Shown here: positions 20,401 to 28,631 of the stretch, in pieces
Position numbering within the stretch: position 1 is the first letter of the stretch
How the letters are laid out: each line of letters starts with the position of its first letter
DNA from: Chitinophagaceae bacterium
Lineage (GTDB): Bacteria; Bacteroidota; Bacteroidia; Cytophagales; JASGCU01
Length of the DNA: 39,017 nucleotides
Reading direction: 5' to 3'
Assembly (NCBI GenBank): GCA_030053935.1
Contig: JASGCU010000010.1
Coordinates: 6,330 to 45,346 of the forward strand
Made by a program: the position numbers and the translations under genes
Notes under the pieces: generated by a model
Told to the model about the DNA's origin: nothing
The model's input: only the letters and a program-made list of their open reading frames with translations
The model's database searches: none

Positions 20401-23400
20401 ATTTCCTTTATATATTCTAAAGTCGGATAATTTAGTATTTCCATTATTGAGATATTCTATAAATTTAAAAGAAACAGCATCCACAAAAGATCCTCTTGTG
20501 TTGTCATCGGGTATTTCTCCGACTAATGTTTTTTGTGATTCTAAAATAAATCTTGTTACGTATTGACCTTCAGGAACAACGTAGAAACCACTGTCTTTTT
20601 CCCATGCATCAACAGATTGTAATTGTTTTTCAAAATTTGCAGAAGAGGGGCTACCTATCTTTATTAACAAATAATCTAAACCTATCGTCTGAGTATATGC
20701 GAGTTTCCATTCAAATTTACTGCCAGGCGATGTAATAATATCGTAATACACTATAGAATCATTTACCTTTATAAATTGACTGTTTGTGTTGGTATGACGG
20801 TATGGGTCTATTCCTAAAGCATTCCCGTCTCTTAGGTAAGTAATAGTACCTTTTGGAGATAACCACTCAGTAAGGTTACTCACCGATATTTCTTGAATAT
20901 TATCCCCATCGAGAGACATAAGAGGAAAATTAAATCCTCCATTACTATTATTATTTTTATAATCTATTCCTATGGGTTGAGAAAATATTTTTATACTATC
21001 AAAAATTTGTAAAGCATTAGATGCATCTAACATTCCATTTTTATTGAAGATATCACAACTGGTATTATTATTTCGTCTGATGTGATTTGTGTCCATAGGG
21101 TATGGGGGGGTACTAAGATCTCTAATGCTGGTGGTATCTGTAGAAGAGCAACCACTGGAATCTTCTGTAACTTTGACTGTGTATCTACCGGGTGGAGCCG
21201 CTAAAAGAGTATTCTTTAAATAACCCGTATTTTGATTTGGTATGGGAAGCGACAGTACATCGGAAAGTCCTCTATAAAAATTATATGTGTAGTTTTTTGA
21301 TGTGCGTGTTAAAACTTGTGCTGTAATGCTCCCATTTCCAAGAAGTACATTTTGTCCAACACAAAAAGTATTATTTGTATGAGAGAGTGAAAACGATGGT
21401 CTATCCGTGCTATCTCTTATCTGTAACGGTATAGGAAGGGATTCACAATTAGATGCGTTTATTCCAACGCATATATAGTTTCCAGAGCGTCTATTTGTCA
21501 GAATATTATTACTTTCTCCTGCTATTATAAACTCGTCTTCTTGTTGTGTTCCCGAATACCATTTATAATCAAGATTACCATTAACTCCTAAAGATTGTGC
21601 TTCTATTATTCCTGAATTTGGGTTAACACAACTGGTTATGTGTTGTGTTACATTGGCTGTAATGACGGGTATTGTTTGTGTAGACGTTACAGTTTTTGAT
21701 TTTTCAGATTGGCATCCTGATATATTATTTTTTACGATAACTTTATAAGGAAATGCACTCAAGGAAGTAGCTTTAGATCCGTATGATATTTGTTCTAAAT
21801 CGTAATACCAGTTAATTTCATAATCTGTAACAGGTAGTGTTGTAGCGGTATCAAGGGAAGAGTTATAAATAGATACTTGTAACTCTCCATCAGGGTTGGC
21901 ACAATTGGTCAGAGGATGAGTTTCTTTTAGTTGAAAATAAGGATTATTTGTTATTTTTTTGATGAGCAGTGTATCAGATTGGGAACAATTAGTATTTTGT
22001 TTTTGGACTAGTACTGTATAAAGAGAATCTTTCATAGAAGTAGCAGTATGTCCTAATATAATAGATTCTACATTGGTGTTATTTGCATAATACCAATTAA
22101 AATCATAACCATCGGTTGTTTCTTCTTTAATGAGAGGGGCTGTCCCTTCTATTTTTGCATACTCTACTCTAAATTTTTCCGTATTTTCATTAGAAAAAAA
22201 TCTGATTTGTATTATTATATCATCAAGAGAAGCAGAAGTAGTAGGTGTGATAGTAAATGAATTGTTGTAAGTTCCAAAGTTTCCCGATACTTTTGGGCAA
22301 GTCCCATTACATAATGTATTAGAAAAATCTTCCCCGTTTCGAGAAACCCATACCTCAAATCTATCTTCTGTCTCAAAACTTCCTAAGGCTCGTATGATTA
22401 AACTCACTGTCACATCTGATTTCGCTTCGTTAGTAATGATTCTACCTGTAAGATTATTGGTATTACTCCAAGAAGAACCATTATAGGAAGTTCCTAAATG
22501 TAATACAGTGGCATCAGTAGAAGTACTGTTGTTTGTGTTCGTTATATCACTATTAGTATTGATTATTTCTATAAATTTATTACCGTTGAGGGAATTAATT
22601 TTTGCTGATGCAGCATTATTTTTAAAAACCCCCCATATATTTTCTGTAGTACTGTTTGTACTGTTTTGTGCATTGTTTGCTTCTGTATCAAAATTCTGCT
22701 CCCATAATACAGTTTTTCCACCTGAGTATTTTTCAATCCATAATTTTGCAGAGCCATTATTGGGTTTGGTATTATCACATTTATAGTTGTTACTTATTTT
22801 TAATTTTTTAAGATTAAATTTTTTACATCCTACATTTATATTTACCCAAGCAGTATCACATTTTCCAAAACAACTCGTCCCATCAGGAACATCACATATC
22901 TGATATTGGAGTGAATCTTTACCGGAAAAATATATATTAGGAACATAGACCAATGAATCTCCCACAATACTCACAGAACCATTACTTGGAGGAGTTGTTA
23001 TCTGAGTAAGGTAGGTAGCAAGTGTATTTATGTCATTTTTTAATACAGGTAAAGATATTGTGGTATCGGCATTCACATTATAAGAATCATTTGTAGCAGA
23101 AACAGTAGCATTTGTTTCTAAACAAATGGTTTGAACACTTGTTATATTGGTATTTTGAGTCGCAATAAATCCGATATTTGCTGCTGCTAATTGAGAACTT
23201 GAAAAACCGGATTCATTAGTTATGTTTCCTGTTTTTTTTAATACCAATCCACCATTTATATAGAGTTCTAAGGTATGAGATCCTCCTCCATTAGGTATCC
23301 AAACGATAGTAGCCGCATAACAAGTCCCATCAGATATATCATTCTTAGTAGGATGAAGACGAGCAGTAGTCACATTTCCTGATGGAGTATTCAAATTTTC

Positions 23401-23925
23401 AGGAGAACAAACATTTCCATTATAAAAAAGAGCCGCATGATCGTATGATGGTTCTAATTGAGTACAGGCATTCTGACCTTGGTACAAATCAAATTCTAAA
23501 TTAATAGAGGGAGATATTTTTGAATTTTGTAAAGTTCCCGTTCCGAATGCGTACGGCTTATCACTTATAGCATCTGTTCCTCTGTTGTCTCCTTGTATCA
23601 CGAAGGCAAAACCCTCCCCAGCTAATGAGCCTTGATCACCTGTATGAAAGGTAAAATCAACTCGGAATGCAGATGATAAATCTACCGTAGAAGGAAACCA
23701 AACCCTTGTAAATTCTCCCGCATTAGCACTCCCATCTGATAATTGATAACATCTAGTAGAAAATTGAACCGCATTATTTTCCGGTTGTCCGGGCTGAACA
23801 ATATTATTAAAAGTAAGCCCATTATTTCCTAAACGAGTGTAGTTATTGTAAGAACTGGGAACCTGAGCATATAAAAAATTTGTTATTCCTATTGTTAATA
23901 ATAAAAGTAGTATTTTAGTCCTCAT
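11500..23925 (-). CDS. Giant SprB-like surface protein: L-type lectin, about 30 Ig-like modules, T9SS type B sorting domain
   Basis: This 4141-residue protein is probably exported by T9SS and displayed on the surface. A signal peptide (1-20) is followed by an L-type-lectin-like domain (about 21-275, with G-E-G-F-A-F-V-I-Q-G and L-E-F-D-L-Y). A cadherin/Ig-like domain lies at about 280-365 (P-V-L-K-N-D). About 30 divergent modules of roughly 80-130 residues follow. Each has an early Cys before an N-G turn, a central aromatic W-Y-x-G strand, an L-x-x-G-x-Y strand and a late G-C, as in SprB-type repeats. Two longer non-repeat insertions lie near 405-595 and 968-1195. The last 97 residues (Y-Q-I-I-T-P-N-N-D-N-L-N-D onward) are the gliding-motility-associated C-terminal domain, the type B T9SS signal. 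SprB of Flavobacterium is a gliding adhesin; an adhesion role here is inferred. No sprF/porP-like gene is adjacent. Confidence 0.93.
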   Translation of the reverse strand: MRTKILLLLLTIGITNFLYAQVPSSYNNYTRLGNNGLTFNNIVQPGQPENNAVQFSTRCYQLSDGSANAGEFTRVWFPSTVDLSSAFRVDFTFHTGDQGSLAGEGFAFVIQGDNRGTDAISDKPYAFGTGTLQNSKISPSINLEFDLYQGQNACTQLEPSYDHAALFYNGNVCSPENLNTPSGNVTTARLHPTKNDISDGTCYAATIVWIPNGGGSHTLELYINGGLVLKKTGNITNESGFSSSQLAAANIGFIATQNTNITSVQTICLETNATVSATNDSYNVNADTTISLPVLKNDINTLATYLTQITTPPSNGSVSIVGDSLVYVPNIYFSGKDSLQYQICDVPDGTSCFGKCDTAWVNINVGCKKFNLKKLKISNNYKCDNTKPNNGSAKLWIEKYSGGKTVLWEQNFDTEANNAQNSTNSTTENIWGVFKNNAASAKINSLNGNKFIEIINTNSDITNTNNSTSTDATVLHLGTSYNGSSWSNTNNLTGRIITNEAKSDVTVSLIIRALGSFETEDRFEVWVSRNGEDFSNTLCNGTCPKVSGNFGTYNNSFTITPTTSASLDDIIIQIRFFSNENTEKFRVEYAKIEGTAPLIKEETTDGYDFNWYYANNTNVESIILGHTATSMKDSLYTVLVQKQNTNCSQSDTLLIKKITNNPYFQLKETHPLTNCANPDGELQVSIYNSSLDTATTLPVTDYEINWYYDLEQISYGSKATSLSAFPYKVIVKNNISGCQSEKSKTVTSTQTIPVITANVTQHITSCVNPNSGIIEAQSLGVNGNLDYKWYSGTQQEDEFIIAGESNNILTNRRSGNYICVGINASNCESLPIPLQIRDSTDRPSFSLSHTNNTFCVGQNVLLGNGSITAQVLTRTSKNYTYNFYRGLSDVLSLPIPNQNTGYLKNTLLAAPPGRYTVKVTEDSSGCSSTDTTSIRDLSTPPYPMDTNHIRRNNNTSCDIFNKNGMLDASNALQIFDSIKIFSQPIGIDYKNNNSNGGFNFPLMSLDGDNIQEISVSNLTEWLSPKGTITYLRDGNALGIDPYRHTNTNSQFIKVNDSIVYYDIITSPGSKFEWKLAYTQTIGLDYLLIKIGSPSSANFEKQLQSVDAWEKDSGFYVVPEGQYVTRFILESQKTLVGEIPDDNTRGSFVDAVSFKFIEYLNNGNTKLSDFRIYKGNPTILVRDNTIVPDYGSLDGIFHTLQNGRYSFLYRNNITGCQTNPYIFDIKTELDTPQISFRKTNHTSCSIPNGSITLKIQAQNDNATTQYSIRLTAPNGTDTTVVAYYNPDSIATIYTFQKLNGTVQYSITAINQSSKCSTTPINVTILKDDQIIRFLPHKISKNTSCDINSFNGKIKIFIRPSPEISNDISHYTINWYNPQLNNIYPNASSIVRIETADSLTHLNGKWNGAMGATYYVKVKLKPEYGGCESEYTPITVRDSIINPVLSTNLVKKNNSCFGGTPTGVISVNVLNALNNPHTYQWEKVSSFLYLGDSNRSVLSGLDSGTYKVKVTNTYNNCIDSTNITVVNEQIKPILDSIVTTPNTGCTISNGKINVRLLYNNTIITSDTNNFIFQWRENSGAIISNTKNTGQLRGGNYTLRVIHNETKCASDIVDAFLLDKLKKPTFSINRKTNSICDTAVTHKFNGVLKAIPTNAQNSIQNYQYKWYYAQNIDINNPEVNRISSTDQQANKPYIQSNTLNQIPTSQTYIVNIADNINGCDTTFFVLNVTDSIRYPEYTSFQNESAYPVNVCTPSPLYPNGSIGLQNIVNGTGNYDYQWYWGTTIPPLSSKKIFNGDTITHKKGSVRSTSTTTIATVQGADTTFIQNLDTGYYTLRVVDENTGCRTRDTVLHVTSDRDALTIELQANTLKDNTNCTPILANDNAEITFDILNEIPNRKYNWNWYTGSDIVTTPICQSCITRNLSNISQNTYTVKVTDSVTQCFAARSTVVKKSTPNINSQLKNKTAQQECNPPDGTAVVEVINNGFTNGTPIGYKPEYTYEWYLGEITSPDPSQKIIPNGSITLSNTSIPNSHITRPYTINSGIISMRNGKDSLIRLAADKYTVWVKDSTSRCEIIQPLFITIDNNIPQKPNTIFTDNGTGKIKNQSFASPNYTVLGGNIPGDCNTNSGEIHTEINGLRNNGIGYKYLWYEGTQDKTKNATSDSLSHNTLVTFLQTGINSSPLLYRKDSILTSKTFLILAQIPAGTYSLLIQDPISRCRYQESFQLRFLGQQTTQIKSLQQIESCTENGNALVSIQDDTLSVNTTTKNMSRLGFATGRNDDITTFDIYIFRNGVTPSTQDSVARGILVPKPFYFNGKQYAFPAKYITNGTLGNFGTFQHNFTNASQTNTLQAISAGDTTLINNLPPGYYTAIARNKTGTQCWHYAATDTIKNKTFAPVLQYYNPIENNICNINTYTTDGKIQTKAIKIPSDSTQPGNIRFRWYNTFNVSTTQQESGGFFKNIPNTPLTQWNPYTTASASINTIANDTSSLLFLPRGNADVFQNNEYITVIDRAIPTTNLIFATNPQFRKGETLIANNDTAVILSIKNKNSANPDTVNIYFQKITGTNNFTSGTQVRSTITNKQKNISSVIAEVDFYNNCIYTQNIIIPAIDPSNTNLSKDSVRIVNQTYCSPANGELIIETKSLKSPTKYSNDSTNFSFRWYQSKTETSQKDLSFTNDNIGYFVSGINENPSVLNILAENTARIKNKTAGYYYVYAEHKNTGCKTQPIELQINPNLTYPNINISIARNDDYCKTGNNGNAKINIQLTALQINTKYFYRWFNGIDSQSPNLIRSGKINSVSQTINPTTSIYTDSLIGIKGGNTRYYTIQVIDSLGNGLGCSSEATLQIPSFNNPITLSNSTNYTITNNTNCTSATPNGEVNITSVNQYNTNQPTGPYSFTWRKNGTSVTAPSIVTDNIFVNSRIQRANNGTYSVTVKNDTTQCTQAISLGSIINNTQNPILNVATNTISTFCTNSYNEGDAQIQLNLTENGTTINAPYSDYKIKWYRANTSSISDTATHKNLFISTNRGSTIINSNDTLSLAQLSSGYYNIKITKNKNTPHNAGCENIKNILINTSPNISQISIPPQQVTPNTICNPTDTIGNGSITFTNSNIILNGINGSISDYKWHYYPVNNTNRIDSIHINRIIGETTKTIADLPTNSYIIKTTKLTGIGKYCTVNSTSLQIQSTGSYPTFITSSVKDKGCEGGEPLGVGKINIDTIEITPNNTPYTIKWYKGIGNDTINITNLTINDSKTITNQEQGLYTLSVVNDLNNCTTSLPMYLEKDSINNAIEFIGKRIKNNDACVVTKENGTIIIDSLRFSGLSEYTYKTISPRDTFDISQKNFRFVWTKGNNIPLNASQINPQYTASNLTGATYGITVTHIKTNCVSFISEQIQNIPTYPNFTIENIKNDESCLSGEANGILKATLLEKENENHSFQWNTQDGFESTNTILNNIPANTYILTTTNNTNGCSSEQSTVLINKQPQLTINPEYIEKNNLTICEPPNGLIDIKQILKDGQNDSLQNYIYNIYSFYDGIQKLEYTSDTSLIKNLRKGQYYLQAIHKKANCPIGYTIPININDSSIQYPQIQIKNIRHVTNCNTSKPNGGIQVGTLNGNIGDYKYDWYTESGNIFNSNFTSISNLSAGTYSVLVTDKTNGCSSSQPFVILNKAVVRLNLNIVSSSPNTKCNEPFNGLVVTNILNIPPGKSILTDYHILWNPLEKGIPVGPSPNDVTIDAFVSKATYNGYTLSNLPGGTYYGKVFDKQDIYCISNYVTLIIKDEKKTPKIAIKKIKPLSNCPPKNGNAQLDAIIKNNENINLFSFEWYEGILPLKQDGTFNTELLSILPKISSSLSANNLSQKKYTLIVINNSSKCTSIDTTTVIFNPTKVSNPIIKNHANNTQCKTPNGSVELQIPQNIAQYTFDWYNQENPDQIIFSGQQNNTLDSGNYFIKTNDRISGCQSLPTFFSINKVVSKPIFQVKTKNSQCTKDNGNASLVFSEITEIDSIIWINKTQSNTYNTIEIPQAAYGNYTVQVWDKNKCTNSTEFTIGIDVFPYQIITPNNDNLNDVFVIECINQYPNNQISIYSMFTGTLVYEEKGYNNTDKVFKGISNKGLNIGNNGNLSNGTYIYHIDKGDDSSVVTGTLEIAR

Positions 23926-24232
23926 TGCGTATCTGTAATTAAGTTATTAAGTGATATTTGAAATATTATAAATAAAATTGTATTTACTCTGTTAAATTAT
24001 GAAATGTAAATAGTTACATTTTTTATACATAAATAATACTTTTTGTTTAAAAAATATATATATTAAAAAAAATAATATATTTTTTCATTTTTTATACAAT
24101 AAAACTATAAATATATGTTTCTTTTATAAAAAAAAGAAATATATTCTTTTTTTTCTGCATTTGTATTTTAAGGTTTAAGGAAAGTTCTAAAAATGAATTT
24201 GGAGAAAGTACCACACTCTCATAAATAAAAAA
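23926..24232. other. AT-rich divergent intergenic region between the giant gene and the glycosyltransferase
   Basis: This 307-base gap must hold promoters for the giant gene (leftward) and the glycosyltransferase (rightward). It is extremely AT-rich. It contains one clear palindrome (24002-24021) and a weaker T/A-rich inverted repeat near 24119-24140. No gene is visible and no full promoter consensus could be assigned on either strand. Confidence 0.6.
24002..24021. promoter_or_regulatory. Perfect 8-bp inverted repeat, possible operator
   Basis: AAATGTAA, four bases, TTACATTT. The two 8-base arms are exactly complementary. It lies about 77 bases before the giant gene start and about 210 bases before the glycosyltransferase start, so it is better placed to act on the giant gene. 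Such AT-rich palindromes can occur by chance in DNA of this composition. Confidence 0.35.
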
Positions 24233-25390
24233 ATGAAAATAGCATTTGATGCGAAAAGATTATACCACAATAATACAGGTCTGGGACATTACAGCCGAAC
24301 TCTCGTTTCCTCATTAGCAGAATATTTTCCTAAAAACGAATATATACTATGCACCCCCAAGATGAGTACAAAATATAGTATACATCATCCCTCTATCCAA
24401 AATATGACTCCGCATCATGGAGCGGAAAAATTATTTCCTTCCCTTTGGAGAATAAAATGGGTCAGTGATATGTTGGAAAAACAAAAAACAGATATATTTC
24501 ACGGACTGAGCAATGAAATTCCCTTTGGTATAGAAACAAAAATGAAAACAGTGGTAACCATTCATGACCTCATTTTTGAACGATTTCCCCAGTATTTTAA
24601 TCCCATAGACGTTCTTATATACAGAAAAAAATTTAAATATGCATGCAAGAATGCTCATAGCATCATCGCTGTGAGCCAACAGACCAAAGCAGACATACAA
24701 AACATATACGGTATACATCCCAATAAAATACATACATGCTATCAAAGTTGTAATCCTCTTTTTGAAAAAGAAGTAGACACTACTACAAAAGAATACATAA
24801 AAAAAAAATACTCTTTACCCGATAGATTTTTTCTCTATGTGGGTTCTATTACAGAGAGAAAAAATTTACTGCTTCTCTGTCAGGCATTAAAAATAAGAGA
24901 AGATGTAAACCAGATTCCCTTAGTAGTGATAGGAAATGGAACATCTTATAAAGAAAAAGTGAAGCAATTCCTCAAAAAAAATAATATGGAACAAAGAGTT
25001 ATCTTTCTCTCTGAAGATCCTATCATGAGTAGATACTCAGGATTATTAGATTCTTCGGACTTCCCTGCTATCTACCAACAAGCACTCTGTATGATATACC
25101 CTTCTTTTTTTGAAGGATTTGGGATACCTCTCCTAGAAGCAATGTGGAGTAAGATTCCTATTATTTGCAGTAATACTTCCTCTCTTCCCGAAGTGGTCGG
25201 TGATGCTTCTCTCTTTATTAACCCCCTTGAAAAAGAAGACCTTGCAGATGCTCTTTTAAGAATAACAAAAGAGAAATCCCTCAGAGAACAGTGCATACAA
25301 AAGGGGATACTCTACGCTCAAAAATTCTCTCGATTAGAATGCGCAAAATCTGTTCATAAAATATACGAATATCTCCATCAAAACACATAA
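24233..25390 (+). CDS. GT4-family glycosyltransferase
   Basis: This 385-residue GT-B-fold enzyme transfers a sugar from a nucleotide donor to an unknown acceptor. The N-terminal half has the glycine-rich opening N-T-G-L-G-H-Y and the V-T-I-H-D-L segment typical of mannosyl/glucosyl GT4 enzymes. The C-terminal half has Y-V-G-S-I-T-E-R-K-N and the donor-site E-x7-E motif with E294 and E302 (F-E-G-F-G-I-P-L-L-E). It has no signal peptide or membrane helix and should act in the cytoplasm. It stands 82 bases ahead of the TPR gene on the same strand. The giant surface protein next to it is a possible glycosylation target, but only position suggests that; cell-wall or lipid glycosylation is equally possible. 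Confidence 0.9.
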   Translation: MKIAFDAKRLYHNNTGLGHYSRTLVSSLAEYFPKNEYILCTPKMSTKYSIHHPSIQNMTPHHGAEKLFPSLWRIKWVSDMLEKQKTDIFHGLSNEIPFGIETKMKTVVTIHDLIFERFPQYFNPIDVLIYRKKFKYACKNAHSIIAVSQQTKADIQNIYGIHPNKIHTCYQSCNPLFEKEVDTTTKEYIKKKYSLPDRFFLYVGSITERKNLLLLCQALKIREDVNQIPLVVIGNGTSYKEKVKQFLKKNNMEQRVIFLSEDPIMSRYSGLLDSSDFPAIYQQALCMIYPSFFEGFGIPLLEAMWSKIPIICSNTSSLPEVVGDASLFINPLEKEDLADALLRITKEKSLREQCIQKGILYAQKFSRLECAKSVHKIYEYLHQNT

Positions 25391-25472
25391 AATTGTGTAC
25401 TTTTTCTATTCTTGCTACATTTTCATTTCATACTCAAATCATACTTTTTTATAAAACTATTCACTTTTATTT

Positions 25473-28400
25473 ATGAAAACAAACAAAATTATAGTTATTC
25501 TTTGCTTAATACAGATATATGTATCCTTTTCTTGCTTTGCCCAAACCCCTGTATCAGAAAAAAACACAAATAGATCCATAGAAACAGGAAAAGCACTTTA
25601 CCATACTAAAAACTATTCCGCAGCATATCTCATTTTTGAAAACGTTCTGCAACAATACCTTCCCCCATCAGAAAGAGCAGTAATGGAATACTATTATGCT
25701 TCTACTTCTTTGAAACTGTTCCATTCGGATGGAGAAAAAAAAAGTATTCTTTTTATAGAAACCAATACAGAAAATCCCCTTGCTCAAAAACTTACTTTAG
25801 ATCTGGCACACAAATATTACCAAGATCAAGATTATTCCAATGCATGTAAATATTACCAATTAGTAAATAAAAACCTTTTATCCCCAGAGGCAGCAGAATT
25901 ATACTCGTTTCAATACGCATATTCTCTCTTTTATCAAAAAGAATTTGAAAAAGCACTTTCCCTGTTTCTTTTGCTTACAACGGAAGAAAGCGAATTCAAA
26001 ATACCCTCCCTCTATTACAGCGGCTACATTGTGTATCACCAAAATAAATACGAGCAATCTCTATCCTATTTGCAACAAATAGATACTTGCGAAGGATATA
26101 AAAGAATCGTTCCCGAAATGATATCGGGCATTCTCTATGTTCAAAAAAAGTACAACTCTTGCATAGAATACGCTACCCCATTTGTGTACGAAAAAAAAGA
26201 ATCTAAAAATCCCCACGAAATATCTCTCATCGTTGCCCATGCGTATTTTGACACCAAAGATTATCAAAACGCTCTCAAGTATTACGAGAGATACATGAAA
26301 AAATTAGACAAAAAACCAACAGCATCTCTCTTATATAGAATTTCGCTTTCCTACTATTACACAGAAAACTATGAGCAGGCAGTCGAAAATTTTAAATACG
26401 TAGCATTAGAAACAGACACATTAGCCCAACTCAGCTCTTATTATTTAGGAGAACTCTATTATAAAAATAATAACAAACCATTTAGTATCAGTGCTTTTGA
26501 AAAAGCATCTTCTTATCCATACAATAAAGAAATTCAAGAATTAGCCCATCTGAAACTCATTCAAAACTACATAGAAATAGGGGAATACACAACCGCTATA
26601 GATAGATTATTATTTTTTCAAAAGTCATTCCCTGCCTCCTCTCATTTAGAAGAAATAAACCATCTCCTACCCGAAGTATACATCCTCGTAAATGATTATA
26701 ATAAAGCAATTTCCTATTTTGAATCTGTGTCATTGAAAACCGATAGGATTAAAAAAGCATATCAAAAAACTTCTTTTTTGAAAGGAATAGAAGAATATAA
26801 TAATGAAAACGTAGAAAATGCTATCCAACACTTCAAAAACTCACTCCAATACCCTCTAGATTCTCTCTTGGTATTTGATTCTTACTTTTGGATAGGAGAA
26901 TCATACAGTGTGCTTTTAGATTATCCTCTGGCAGAACAATACTACCGCAATGCTTCTACTCATATCCAAAAAAAAACTCGTTTTTTGTATCATTTTTATT
27001 ACGGAATCGGTTATGCTCTTTACAACCAAAAAAAATACAGCGAAGCCCTCTCTTTTTTTCTCTCATATAAAAATAATTCTCAAAATGAAAATACCTCCGA
27101 AGTTACTACTCGCATAGCAGACTGCTATTATACAATGAAAGAGTATGAAAAAGCATCTGCATTCTATGAAAAAGCAAAAAAAGAAAATGCCAAAGAAATA
27201 GATTATATTCTTTTTCAACAAGGGATTTTATTCGTTTTATTAGACAAAAAAGAAGAAGCAGAACAAATGCTCAAAAAACTTATACAAGAAATGCCTGAAT
27301 CAAATTATGTAGACGACGCATCCTTTGAAATAGCACAAATGCAATTTGAGTCGGGCAAGTATCCCATTGCTCAAAAACTCTTTACCGATTTTATTGATAC
27401 ATACTCCCAAAGCTCTTTTATTCCTTATGCTCTCATAAAAAGAGCCACCTGTTTTTCTAATAATTTAGAATACGAAAAAGCGGGAGAAGATTATAAAACA
27501 ATTCTTACCAAATATCCCAACCACCTACTCTCTCAAAGTGCATTATTGGGTTTACAAAAAATATACCAAACTCTCAATAAAAATGAAGAATTAGACAAAG
27601 CCATAGCCATATATAAAACAAATAATGCTACTAATAGCACCATAGAAAGTGTGGAGTTTGAAAGAGCAAAAAATGCCTATTTCCAAGAAAAATATACTGA
27701 CGCAGCTTCTCTTTTTTCTATATTCGCTACTACCTATTCCAATAGCAAATATCTACCCGAAGCCGCTTATTACAGAGCAGAAAGTTATTTTCGACTACAC
27801 GACTTTGAAAATGCTTTTAAAATATATACAGAAATAGAGACTTCTCCCAATCCTCTTTTTCTCAATAGATGCATACCACGAATTGCAGAAATAGAATTAT
27901 ACAAAAAAAATTATCTTTCCGCCCTTATCTATTTTAAAAAACTCATATCTATTGCTCAAAATAAAAAAGAGAAATTTATAGCACGAGAAGGCATTATGAG
28001 AACGTATTTTATGCTTGCAGAATATGACTCTACGCTTCTTTATGCAGGTGCTATCCTTGGGGATGATAAAATAACTATTAATGCTCATAATCAAGCCGTC
28101 TTATACAGAGGAAAGGTTTTTTTTGAAACCAAAAATTATCCCGCTGCTACCGATGAATTTATTAATCTTCTGAACGAAGCAAAAGATATATATGCAGCCG
28201 AAGCCCAGTACTATATTGCTCTCATCTTTTTCCATCAAAAAAAATACAAATCCTCTTTGGATATTCTTTTTGATTTCAAAAAAAACTTCTCTTATTATGA
28301 ATATTGGTTAGGAAAATCCTTTCTTTTAATGGCTGATAACTACATAGAAATGCAGGAACTCTTTCAAGCAAAAGCAACTCTGCAATCTATTATAAAAAAA

Positions 28401-28511
28401 TCTCCCCTCGAAGAAATAAAAAAACAAGCGATGGACAAAATGATTCTTATTGAAAGAAAAGAAACCGATACCATACTCCAAAAAGATACTGTCAATACCC
28501 ATATAAAATAA
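25473..28511 (+). CDS. Large exported TPR-repeat protein
   Basis: The signal peptide (about 1-23, ending S-C-F-A before Q-T-P) sends this 1012-residue protein to the periplasm or outer membrane. Nearly all of the rest is helix-turn-helix TPR-like repeats. The Y-x-x-A-x-x-Y-Y pattern recurs throughout, for example N-A-L-K-Y-Y-E-R-Y and K-A-S-A-F-Y-E-K-A. There is no catalytic domain, no C-terminal sorting domain and no transmembrane segment after the signal. Long periplasmic TPR proteins are common in Bacteroidota and usually act as scaffolds; the partner here is unknown. It follows the glycosyltransferase and is convergent with pyrG across a repeat-rich gap. Confidence 0.88.
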   Translation: MKTNKIIVILCLIQIYVSFSCFAQTPVSEKNTNRSIETGKALYHTKNYSAAYLIFENVLQQYLPPSERAVMEYYYASTSLKLFHSDGEKKSILFIETNTENPLAQKLTLDLAHKYYQDQDYSNACKYYQLVNKNLLSPEAAELYSFQYAYSLFYQKEFEKALSLFLLLTTEESEFKIPSLYYSGYIVYHQNKYEQSLSYLQQIDTCEGYKRIVPEMISGILYVQKKYNSCIEYATPFVYEKKESKNPHEISLIVAHAYFDTKDYQNALKYYERYMKKLDKKPTASLLYRISLSYYYTENYEQAVENFKYVALETDTLAQLSSYYLGELYYKNNNKPFSISAFEKASSYPYNKEIQELAHLKLIQNYIEIGEYTTAIDRLLFFQKSFPASSHLEEINHLLPEVYILVNDYNKAISYFESVSLKTDRIKKAYQKTSFLKGIEEYNNENVENAIQHFKNSLQYPLDSLLVFDSYFWIGESYSVLLDYPLAEQYYRNASTHIQKKTRFLYHFYYGIGYALYNQKKYSEALSFFLSYKNNSQNENTSEVTTRIADCYYTMKEYEKASAFYEKAKKENAKEIDYILFQQGILFVLLDKKEEAEQMLKKLIQEMPESNYVDDASFEIAQMQFESGKYPIAQKLFTDFIDTYSQSSFIPYALIKRATCFSNNLEYEKAGEDYKTILTKYPNHLLSQSALLGLQKIYQTLNKNEELDKAIAIYKTNNATNSTIESVEFERAKNAYFQEKYTDAASLFSIFATTYSNSKYLPEAAYYRAESYFRLHDFENAFKIYTEIETSPNPLFLNRCIPRIAEIELYKKNYLSALIYFKKLISIAQNKKEKFIAREGIMRTYFMLAEYDSTLLYAGAILGDDKITINAHNQAVLYRGKVFFETKNYPAATDEFINLLNEAKDIYAAEAQYYIALIFFHQKKYKSSLDILFDFKKNFSYYEYWLGKSFLLMADNYIEMQELFQAKATLQSIIKKSPLEEIKKQAMDKMILIERKETDTILQKDTVNTHIK

Positions 28512-28631
28512 CACAGTTTTTAAACCTTAATAGAAAAGTATACCAATTATTTATTCAACTTTATTCATTAACAAAGAGAAGTTTTTTAATTATTTTTTAT
28601 TATGTTTTAAACAAATACTTTAACATTATAA

